From NCBI GenBank assembly GCA_018262795.1, contig JADFDM010000002.1:62001-126000 (forward strand): 64,000 nt of DNA. Reading direction: 5' to 3'. Position 1 is the stretch's first letter; each line of letters begins with the position of its first letter. Made by a program: the position numbers and the translations under genes. The stretch comes from Sphingobacteriales bacterium. GTDB taxonomy: Bacteria > Bacteroidota > Bacteroidia > Chitinophagales > LD1. The notes beneath the pieces are model-generated. The model was not told where the DNA came from and ran no database searches. It saw only the letters and a program-made list of their open reading frames with translations. Shown in pieces: positions 26,658 to 33,647 of this stretch.

Positions 26658-27080
26658 ATGGACGGAAATAAAATAAGCGATTGTGTTAGCATACTAAACA
26701 AATTATTAAAACCCGCTACCATATTGTCTTCCTATGAACGAAAAGAGCTTCTTAATTTTTTTGTGGAAGAAAAAATTAAGTCTGTAAAAATTTGCGATAA
26801 GCCTCAAACGATTATTTCTATTATTAAAGAGAAAAAGAAAAATTTAGCAGAAGAAAAACGCTATGAAGAAATAGCTCGGCTTCGTGACTTAGAGAAATCG
26901 TATGAGTACATTGTTGCTGTAACAGATGAATTTAGGCGAAATAAACTTGCAGCTTCCTTTCGCTATGGTATAAATGGTCTAATGCTAATAATTGTTGAAG
27001 GAGAATATAACCACACAATTGAAGAACTTAAAATTTTAGGGTTGCATCTTTCCTTTTTCCCCTCGAAAGGGCTACCATAA
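26658..27080 (+). CDS. UVR-motif-like small protein
   Basis: A 140-residue protein. Residues 52-82 (IISIIKEKKKNLAEEKRY, then EEIARLRDLEKSY) closely resemble the UVR helical hairpin found in UvrB, UvrC and McsA, including the pattern K/R-Y-E-E-I-A-x-L-R-D. The rest is unassigned; a C-terminal beta-rich segment (about 100-140) includes GINGLMLIIVEGEYN. The start lies three bases after the nuclease-like gene stop, so the two are co-translated. UVR motifs mediate protein-protein contact, so this may be an interaction partner of the upstream product. That role is inferred. Confidence 0.62.
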   Translation: MDGNKISDCVSILNKLLKPATILSSYERKELLNFFVEEKIKSVKICDKPQTIISIIKEKKKNLAEEKRYEEIARLRDLEKSYEYIVAVTDEFRRNKLAASFRYGINGLMLIIVEGEYNHTIEELKILGLHLSFFPSKGLP

Positions 27081-27171
27081 GCAATTCTGCGCAATCTAAA
27101 ATCTAACTCTGCTATTTTTAGTTCTCTATCCAAATTATCAGATAAGCAAAGCAGACTTTTCCCAACATTAA

Positions 27172-27295
27172 CTCCAGCCTTTAAGCCGGAGGCAACAGCA
27201 TATCTATCTCATGGGCGTTAGCCCTGCCTGCCTTGAAAATAATGGCTCAAGCCGTTATAGTTTGTGGCAGCTTTTCTCCGCCATAAATGACGGAG
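27172..27295. repeat. Cluster of four short stem-loops (REP-like element)
   Basis: Four hairpins lie within 124 bases: 27172-27191 (CTCC/GGAG ends, inner GC/GC), 27213-27224 (GGGC-GTTA-GCCC), 27239-27258 (ATAATGGC-TCAA-GCCGTTAT, eight pairs with one G-T), and 27276-27295 (CTCCG/CGGAG with CA/TG and loop TAAA). The two outer hairpins and their CATTAACTCC/GGAGTTAATG flanks form an imperfect inverted repeat of about 26 bases. No transposase is nearby. Confidence 0.65.
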
Positions 27296-27438
27296 TTAAT
27301 GATTGTCTGCGCCCGAATCTGTCTCCGCACAAACATGCCTGATACCTAAAAAAATGTCTGTGGAGATAGAGACACAATCATTGGCTTCTTTCCTTCGCGT
27401 TTATAACCCAATTCGCTAAAAAATCTTCGGACAATTTC

Positions 27439-27457
27439 ATTTAGATTAATTCTAAAT
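27439..27457. promoter_or_regulatory. Operator palindrome 1 of the metal-uptake operon
   Basis: ATTTAGA, five bases, TCTAAAT is a perfect seven-base inverted repeat. It ends four bases before the -33 TTG of the operon promoter. The arms resemble DtxR/MntR-type boxes (TTAGG...CCTAA) more than the E. coli Fur box. Confidence 0.7.
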
Positions 27458-27461
27458 AAAT

Positions 27462-27491
27462 TTGGATTCTCCATGCGGGCTTATAAATTTG
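27462..27491 (+). promoter_or_regulatory. Promoter of the metal-uptake operon
   Basis: TTG (27462-27464), 19 bases, TAAATTTG (27484-27491) is an exact match to the Bacteroidota primary sigma consensus. Transcription should begin near 27498, about 30 bases before the first ATG. Confidence 0.8.
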
Positions 27492-27504
27492 CAGCCATTA
27501 TTTA

Positions 27505-27521
27505 TTTAGACTAAATCTAAA
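27505..27521. promoter_or_regulatory. Operator palindrome 2 of the metal-uptake operon
   Basis: TTTAGA, five bases, TCTAAA repeats the palindrome at 27439 with six-base arms. It lies just after the predicted transcription start and six bases before the ATG. The two centres are 65 bases apart. Confidence 0.7.
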
Positions 27522-27527
27522 CTTTCA

Positions 27528-28577
27528 ATGAAGAAAACCATTTTACCCCTGCTGGCTTTAAGTCTGGCATTCTTTATTCAATCCTGTAAAAAGGATACAG
27601 CATCTTATGACATTCCTACTACTTACAATTTCACCGGAGCCGATTTTAGCGTCTCTACTACCCGCTTAGCTATGATTTCGGCCTTGGTGAGTGAAATCAA
27701 GAAAGGAAACGTGTCCGGCACTCCGGTGAATGCGCAGTTACTGAAAAATATGTTTTCCAATACAGGGTCGCCTTTTACCAATGATACACTCAATACTTCG
27801 GGCTTGCAGTTGAAAGACCAAACTGCATTGGCCGATCAATCTGCTATTGAAACCATTTTTGATAATGCCGCTGCTGCCAATCAGGCAAATGCTACGGCTG
27901 CCGATGGAACTGCTGGATTTTTAACCGGTGGCACTAAAAGTTATTTGGTAGATGCCAATGGTCGCGAATACAAAGAAGCTACTGAAAAGGCATTGCAGGG
28001 CGCACTTATTTATTATCAGATAACGGCTGTTTGTTTAAGCGAAAGCAAAGTAGGCGAACAAGTAGCAATGGCCGAGCGGCAACATAATTGGGATGCAGCC
28101 TTCGGGTATTTTGGTATCCCTATTGATTACCCTACGAACACTGCCGGAACTCAACAAGTGGGTAAATATGCCAATGACAGAAACACCTTAGTAGGGAATG
28201 CTACGGCAGTGATGAATGCATTTTTAAAAGGAAGAGCCGCTATTAATCATGGAGATAATGAAACCGTCACAGCGCAAATTCAGATTATTCGCGAAAATAT
28301 AGAGAAGGGAATTGCTGCCACTACCGTGCATTACATCAATGCCTCATTGGCAAACGTAAGTGATGCTCCTACTTACCATCATAACATGTCTGAAGGTTAT
28401 TACTTAGTGAATTCTTTAAAATACAATCCGGTTAAAAAGATTAGCGATACGCAAATACAAACTCTGTTAAGCTATTTTGGCTCCAGTTTCTATGCCACTA
28501 ATTTAGCCGACCTTCAATCCGCCAAAGATTTGCTGAGTTCTATCTATGGTTTAGATGCGGTAAAAGATCAACTTTAA
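27528..28577 (+). CDS. DUF4856 lipoprotein
   Basis: A 349-residue lipoprotein and first gene of a metal-uptake operon. The signal peptide ends in IQSC-KKD, with the lipid-bearing Cys at about residue 20. The mature protein is mostly helical and matches the DUF4856 pattern seen beside imelysins in Bacteroidota: GADFSVSTTRLAMIS near the N-terminus, then GREYKEATEKALQGALIYYQ, and a C-terminal LLSYFGSSFYATN. It likely acts at the outer membrane in capture of iron or haem, judged by its neighbours. It is controlled by the twin-operator promoter just upstream and is followed after nine bases by the imelysin gene. Confidence 0.85.
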   Translation: MKKTILPLLALSLAFFIQSCKKDTASYDIPTTYNFTGADFSVSTTRLAMISALVSEIKKGNVSGTPVNAQLLKNMFSNTGSPFTNDTLNTSGLQLKDQTALADQSAIETIFDNAAAANQANATAADGTAGFLTGGTKSYLVDANGREYKEATEKALQGALIYYQITAVCLSESKVGEQVAMAERQHNWDAAFGYFGIPIDYPTNTAGTQQVGKYANDRNTLVGNATAVMNAFLKGRAAINHGDNETVTAQIQIIRENIEKGIAATTVHYINASLANVSDAPTYHHNMSEGYYLVNSLKYNPVKKISDTQIQTLLSYFGSSFYATNLADLQSAKDLLSSIYGLDAVKDQL

Positions 28578-28586
28578 ATATCTGCT

Positions 28587-29660
28587 ATGCGCCACCATTT
28601 CGTTGTTCTCGTTTGTATACTCTTAGTCATTTCAGGTTGCCACCCAAAAAACAAAGACCAGTTTGATCGCACATCGCTTTTGACAAATTTGGGAAACAAC
28701 ATTATTGTGCCCGCCTATCAAAATTTCAATGCAACAGTTTTGGTTTTAAAACAAAAAGGAGATGCCTTTGCGGCATCTCCTTCTTTAACATCGTTGGATT
28801 CACTAAAGCAAGCCTACTTGGCTTCTTATTTGAGTTTTCAGGCGGTGGAAGCGTACGATTTTTCTGCCTCACACGATTTACGCACTGCGCTCAATTCATT
28901 TCCCGCAGATACTGCGCAGATGAAAAGCAATATTCTAAGCGGCAGCTACGACTTTAATACCGTCAATAATCTTCGCGCAAAAGGATTTCCTGCCATAGAC
29001 TATTTATTATTTGCCACCTCGGCACAAGAAGTGGTGAGCTTGTTTACTACCGATGCAAATGCACCAAACCGCAAACAATATTTGAATGATGTAATGAGTG
29101 AGATCACTTCAAAATCAAACGCAGCGAGTTCGGAATGGAGTAGCACTTTTATCGGAACTTTTATAGCCGCTTCGGGGATGGATGTGGGTAGCTCAGTAGG
29201 AATGTTAGTGAATGATATGAGTTTTGAGATGGAGCGAAACCGCAGAGAACGGGTAGGCAACTCTTTGGGCTATGTAGGAAGTCTCAGTTCGGGAGTATTA
29301 TCACCTTATTCTGTAGAAGCCTATTACAGCGGTTACTCGAAGGAATTGTTGATTGAAAACCTGCAACAATCTAAAACCCTTTACACCGGTGCTGCCGGTA
29401 ACGGATTTGATGATTATCTCGATTATTTGAATGCCACTTACTACAATGACCCTTTATCCACTTCCATCAGCCATCAGTTTGATGTTGTGATTCAAGCTGC
29501 TCAGGATGTACAAGGCAACTTTTCCGATGCCCTGGTAAATGACAAACCAACTATGGAAACTCTTTTTCTGGAGTTGAAAAAATTGACCGTGATGCTGAAA
29601 GTTGATATGAGCTCTCAACTGGGGGTAGTAATTAACTACAGTGACAACGATGGTGACTAA
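28587..29660 (+). CDS. Imelysin-family lipoprotein
   Basis: A 357-residue lipoprotein with lipobox VISGC (Cys at about residue 18). The body is the all-helical imelysin (M75, EfeM-like) fold. The family's GxHxxE position reads G133-F-P135-A-I-D138, so the canonical His and Glu are replaced by Pro and Asp. Similar replacements are known in Bacteroidota imelysin-like proteins, and proteolysis is not expected. Role: probably an iron- or haem-related periplasmic or surface protein acting with the TonB receptor downstream. It lies nine bases after the DUF4856 gene, and its 3' end overlaps the next gene by 11 bases. Confidence 0.88.
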   Translation: MRHHFVVLVCILLVISGCHPKNKDQFDRTSLLTNLGNNIIVPAYQNFNATVLVLKQKGDAFAASPSLTSLDSLKQAYLASYLSFQAVEAYDFSASHDLRTALNSFPADTAQMKSNILSGSYDFNTVNNLRAKGFPAIDYLLFATSAQEVVSLFTTDANAPNRKQYLNDVMSEITSKSNAASSEWSSTFIGTFIAASGMDVGSSVGMLVNDMSFEMERNRRERVGNSLGYVGSLSSGVLSPYSVEAYYSGYSKELLIENLQQSKTLYTGAAGNGFDDYLDYLNATYYNDPLSTSISHQFDVVIQAAQDVQGNFSDALVNDKPTMETLFLELKKLTVMLKVDMSSQLGVVINYSDNDGD

Positions 29661-30957
29661 ACGAAAGAGCCGCTTTGCGTTTCTTTTTGCAGAAGTTAGC
29701 GCAGCGCCTTTGCTTGTATTTCGCTTTGCTTTTGGGATAATGATGTTTTTATCTACCCTTCGGTTTATACTGAAAGGGTGGGTAGATGTGTTGTACGTAA
29801 AGCCCACTTTTTTCTTTCCCTTTTATGGATTTGAGTGGATAAAACCGATGGGGGCTGTAGGTATGTATTCGGTATTTACGTTGTTGGTGCTCACCGCTTT
29901 TTTAGTCGCCTTCGGGTGGTTTTACCGGGCGAGCATTATTACGTTCTTCTTGTTGTTCACTTACGTTGAACTGATAGACAAAACAAACTACCTCAACCAT
30001 TATTACTTTATAAGCATCGTCAGTTTTTTGTTGTGCTTTATGCCCCCTGTGAATCGAAAAACTAAATCAGTTCCTCGCTGGACGGTGCTTACCTTGCAAT
30101 TGCAAATGGCTTTGGTTTATTTCTTTGCAGGCATTGCCAAAATAAATACGGATTGGCTATTTCACGCATTACCCTTAAAGATTTGGCTGCCCAGCCGGTA
30201 TAATGTGCCGATACTCGGCTCTTTCTTAAATGAAAATTGGATAGCGTATGTATTTAGTTGGTGCGGCATGTTGTTCGATACACTGATTCCCTTCTTACTG
30301 TTTAACCGGAAAACGGTTTGGTATGCCTATGCTTTCGTAATTATATTCCATGTACTCACCTCCATTTTATTTCCATTTATAGGAGTGTTTCCATTTGTAA
30401 TGATTGTGTGTGCCACCATCTTTTTGCCGAAAGAATTTCACGAACGACTCATCCGAAAAAGTGCCGTAGTCGAAAGGTCGGAGACAACCCTTGTTCCACC
30501 GGCTCCTAATCTTCGCACAAAACTGATTCTTCTCATCCTTTGCTTGCACTTCATCATTCAGTTTGCACTTCCGTTCCGTTATCTGCTATATCCCGGAAAA
30601 CTTTTTTATAGCGAACAGGGCTTTCGCTTTTCATGGCGGGTAATGTTGATGGAAAAGGCCGGTTATGTCATATTCTATATCAAAGATTCCTATACGGGGA
30701 AAATCATAGAGGTGAATAGCCGCGAATTTCTTACTATGCAGCAGCTAAAACAAATGAGCACTCAGCCCGATATGATATTGCAATTTGCCCATTACTTACA
30801 TGATTTGTATGCCCCTTCTTTAAGCAACCCTCAAGTATTTGCAGAAGCGTATGTAACGGTAAACGGACGTGGCAGCCGCCTGCTAATTGACCCTACGGTT
30901 GACTTGGCGAGCAAAGAGGATGGTTTTATCAATAAAAAATGGATACTGACGCAGTAG
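29650..30957 (+). CDS. HTTM-domain membrane protein
   Basis: A 435-residue protein with about eight membrane helices in the first 320 residues and a globular C-terminal part, matching the HTTM domain shared with vitamin K-dependent gamma-carboxylase. The N-terminal FAEVSAAPLLVFRFAFGIMM and the segment YFFAGIAKINTDWL are typical. In Bacteroidota such proteins are often encoded with imelysin and TonB receptors; their reaction is not established. GTG at 29641 would add three residues; the ATG at 29650 is preferred. The start lies inside the imelysin gene, so translation is coupled. It is followed after eight bases by the receptor gene. Confidence 0.85.
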   Translation: MVTKRKSRFAFLFAEVSAAPLLVFRFAFGIMMFLSTLRFILKGWVDVLYVKPTFFFPFYGFEWIKPMGAVGMYSVFTLLVLTAFLVAFGWFYRASIITFFLLFTYVELIDKTNYLNHYYFISIVSFLLCFMPPVNRKTKSVPRWTVLTLQLQMALVYFFAGIAKINTDWLFHALPLKIWLPSRYNVPILGSFLNENWIAYVFSWCGMLFDTLIPFLLFNRKTVWYAYAFVIIFHVLTSILFPFIGVFPFVMIVCATIFLPKEFHERLIRKSAVVERSETTLVPPAPNLRTKLILLILCLHFIIQFALPFRYLLYPGKLFYSEQGFRFSWRVMLMEKAGYVIFYIKDSYTGKIIEVNSREFLTMQQLKQMSTQPDMILQFAHYLHDLYAPSLSNPQVFAEAYVTVNGRGSRLLIDPTVDLASKEDGFINKKWILTQ

Positions 30958-30965
30958 AATAAAGA

Positions 30966-33404
30966 ATGAAAAGTGTTTGGTGTGTTGTCTTCCTATTATT
31001 GTATGGTTCCTTAAGTGCGAAGTACTACACGATTAGCGGCTACGTGTACAACGCCAATGATTCTTTGCCGCTAACCAATTTTACGGTCGTGTTAGAGAAG
31101 GGAGAAATAAAAGCGATGACCGACTCTACCGGCTATTTCTCCTTTCATAATTTATATGCCGGGAAGTACAAACTTGCATTTCGCAACATGCTGTTTGAAC
31201 GGAAAGTGATAGACGTAACCGTTACAGATAAATCGGTGCTACTCAACAACATCTTGCTGACTCCTCAGGTGAAGCAGTTAGAAGAAGTAACTATTAACGG
31301 TGGCGATAAAACCTTTGGCGTTACTCACCTCCGATCGGTGGAAGGAGTGGCTATCTACGAAGGGAAAAAGAATGAAGTGATTGTGATGAAGGATATGGAT
31401 GCTAATCTTTCCGTAAATAGTTCCCGACAAATTTTTTCAAAAGTACCCGGTATTAATGTATGGGAAAGCGATGCTGCCGGTATTCAGTTAGGCATTGCTA
31501 CTCGCGGACTGGACCCCAACCGCACTAATAATTTTGATGCGCGGCAGAACGGATATGATATGAGTGCCGATGCGCTGGGTTATCCGGATATGTATTATGT
31601 GCCGCCTGCCGAAGGGGTGGAGCGCATTGAAGTAATTCGCGGAGCGGCATCTTTACAATATGGCCCTCAGTTTGGCGGAATGCTCAATTATATCATACAG
31701 AAACCACCTGCCGATAAAAAAGTAGAGTGGACTTCATACACAACAGCCGGTGCTTATAAATTAGTGAGCACTTTCAATAGCATCGGTGGCACGGTAAAAT
31801 GCTTTCGTTACTATGGCTATTATCAATACAAGCAGGGGGATAGCTGGCGGCCTAACGGGAACTATACTTTGCAAAATGTGTTTGCATCGGTAGGCTACCA
31901 ATGCACGGAACGATTGTCGGTAAATGTAGAGTACACGCATTCGCAATACTTAGCAAAACAACCGGGCGGTTTAACAGACTCTCAATTCGATAACAATCCG
32001 CAAGAATCGTTGCGCACGCGCAATTGGTTCAGCACACATTGGAACATCTTAGCCCTGCATTTAGATTACAAGCACAATGCTTTTCATCTTTTTAATTTTC
32101 GTGCGTGGGGGTTTTTAGGAGGCAGAAATGCAGTGGGCTATCACGGCCCCGCTAATCGCGTGGATGATGTGACTACCAGCCGCGATTTTATAAAGGATAA
32201 ATACAAAAACTTTGGAACCGAGGCGCGTTACATGTTTAAATATTACTTGGGCAAAAGCATTTCATCGCTATTGGTAGGAGGTAGATTTTATATTGGTGAA
32301 ACTCACAAACAACAAGGGTTTGCCGATAATAGCAATGAGCCTCACTTTACTTTTATCAGCGATAGCGCTATTATTTCCAATTACCAATTTCCCGGTACCA
32401 ACGTAGCCCTGTTCAGTGAGAATGTGTTCAATATTTTCAATCGGGTAAAAATCACTCCTGGCATTCGCTATGAGTACATCAATACAAAAGCAAAAGGTTT
32501 TTACAGAGATCAATACAACGGTGTCATTGATTCGATGCAAAATTTTGAAACACGGGCATTCAGCCGCCACTTTGTGTTGCTGGGCTTGGGTATTTCTGCT
32601 CCGGTGTGGAAAGCAACCGAGTTGTATTTTAATATGTCGCAAAACTATCGGGGCATCACCTTTACCGATATGCGAGTAGTGCGCGCCAGCGAAGTGGTAG
32701 ATCCTAACTTGAAAGATGAGAAAGGCTTTAACATGGATATAGGTTATCGAGGCACCTTGTCCAACTGGTTCAATTTTGATGTGAGCGGTTTTTGGCTTCA
32801 GTATAATAACCGGATTGGTCAACTGCAGCAGACCGACAGCGCTTACAACATTTATCGCTTTACCACCAATATTGGTAGTTCGCGAGGGTTGGGCATAGAA
32901 GCATACTTAGAAGCTAATCTGCTGCGTGCAGCGAAAGTGCAACATCGGGCGGGCGACTTGGTCATGTATATTTCTACAGGTTATACACACGCGGTTTATA
33001 CAAAGTCCAACTATAAAAATGTAGTAGGAAAATTTTTGGAATCAGCCCCACAGGTGACAATCAGAGGAGGCCTTACTTATCGGTATAAAAAATTCAGCAC
33101 TACTTTCTCTGCTTCCTTTACCGGAGAGCAATTTACCGATGCTACCAATGCTACATTTACGCCAACTGCCGTCAATGGCCTTATCCCCGCTTTTTATGTG
33201 CTTGACTTTAATGCCAAGTATGCGTGGAAATGCCTGCAACTGATGGCAGGCATCAGCAACTTGAGCAATAACAAATACTTTACTCGCAGAGCTACCAGCT
33301 ATCCGGGGCCCGGGATTATTCCCTCTGAGCCACTGACTTTTTATGTAACACTTGGGATAAAGTTGAATGAAAAAGTGAAGCAAAATAAATTTGAAACTTT
33401 CTAA
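30966..33404 (+). CDS. TonB-dependent receptor, FecA-like, probably iron/siderophore uptake
   Basis: An 812-residue outer-membrane receptor. It has a signal peptide (about 1-18), then a carboxypeptidase-regulatory-like domain (about 22-98, TISGYVYNANDSLPL). The plug domain (about 140-240) contains RQIFSKVPGINVWES and VERIEVIRGAASLQYGPQFGGMLNYI. A 22-strand barrel completes the protein. The plug resembles the ferric-citrate receptor FecA group. It is energised by TonB-ExbBD, encoded elsewhere. It is the fourth gene of the operon with the twin palindromes, which supports metal-dependent repression. The stop codon overlaps the start of a Cys-rich small gene (TAATG). Confidence 0.9.
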   Translation: MKSVWCVVFLLLYGSLSAKYYTISGYVYNANDSLPLTNFTVVLEKGEIKAMTDSTGYFSFHNLYAGKYKLAFRNMLFERKVIDVTVTDKSVLLNNILLTPQVKQLEEVTINGGDKTFGVTHLRSVEGVAIYEGKKNEVIVMKDMDANLSVNSSRQIFSKVPGINVWESDAAGIQLGIATRGLDPNRTNNFDARQNGYDMSADALGYPDMYYVPPAEGVERIEVIRGAASLQYGPQFGGMLNYIIQKPPADKKVEWTSYTTAGAYKLVSTFNSIGGTVKCFRYYGYYQYKQGDSWRPNGNYTLQNVFASVGYQCTERLSVNVEYTHSQYLAKQPGGLTDSQFDNNPQESLRTRNWFSTHWNILALHLDYKHNAFHLFNFRAWGFLGGRNAVGYHGPANRVDDVTTSRDFIKDKYKNFGTEARYMFKYYLGKSISSLLVGGRFYIGETHKQQGFADNSNEPHFTFISDSAIISNYQFPGTNVALFSENVFNIFNRVKITPGIRYEYINTKAKGFYRDQYNGVIDSMQNFETRAFSRHFVLLGLGISAPVWKATELYFNMSQNYRGITFTDMRVVRASEVVDPNLKDEKGFNMDIGYRGTLSNWFNFDVSGFWLQYNNRIGQLQQTDSAYNIYRFTTNIGSSRGLGIEAYLEANLLRAAKVQHRAGDLVMYISTGYTHAVYTKSNYKNVVGKFLESAPQVTIRGGLTYRYKKFSTTFSASFTGEQFTDATNATFTPTAVNGLIPAFYVLDFNAKYAWKCLQLMAGISNLSNNKYFTRRATSYPGPGIIPSEPLTFYVTLGIKLNEKVKQNKFETF

Positions 33405-33544
33405 TGGAAACCCTTCAACTTCCTCCTCTCTTTTCTGTTACCTCCATCAGAGACTCTGCCAATAAACATTGTTGCGATAAAACGAAAAAATGCTGTAAGA
33501 GCTACCGCGATGGGAAACGCTGCAAGAAATGTCCGAAGCGCTAA
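33404..33544 (+). CDS. 46-residue Cys-rich, Lys-rich small protein
   Basis: A short gene whose ATG overlaps the TAA of the TonB receptor (TAATG), implying translational coupling. The first 22 residues are METLQLPPLFSVTS-rich and neutral. The second half is Cys- and Lys/Arg-rich, with C23 C24, C30 C31 and C40-K-K-C43 and the C-terminal KRCKKCPKR. Six Cys in 21 residues suggest metal or Fe-S binding, or disulfide structure. No signal peptide is present, so it should be cytoplasmic unless exported by an unknown route. I do not recognise a named family. Its position in a metal-uptake operon supports a metal-buffering or sensor role by inference only. Confidence 0.7.
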   Translation: METLQLPPLFSVTSIRDSANKHCCDKTKKCCKSYRDGKRCKKCPKR

Positions 33545-33647
33545 GCGATTTCATTTAGGCTATCCACACCGGCAAATTTTATTGCTTCTCTCTAAACGGA
33601 TATCAGTATATTCAATAGTGAATAAAGAAATTATCAGCAGAAAAGTA

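Larger units (their letters stand above)
27081..27527. other. Regulatory interval upstream of the metal-uptake operon
   Basis: 447 bases without a gene. It holds a cluster of four stem-loops (27172-27295), two operator palindromes (27439-27457 and 27505-27521) and a perfect promoter between them (27462-27491), all described separately. Confidence 0.75.

Noticed and set aside
32268-32822. 184-codon minus-strand frame antisense to the TonB receptor
   Set aside because: Shadow of the receptor barrel, no start context and no domain.
33510-33647. N-terminal extension of the SBBP T9SS protein
   Set aside because: It overlaps the Cys-rich small gene and would bury the signal peptide starting at 33648.
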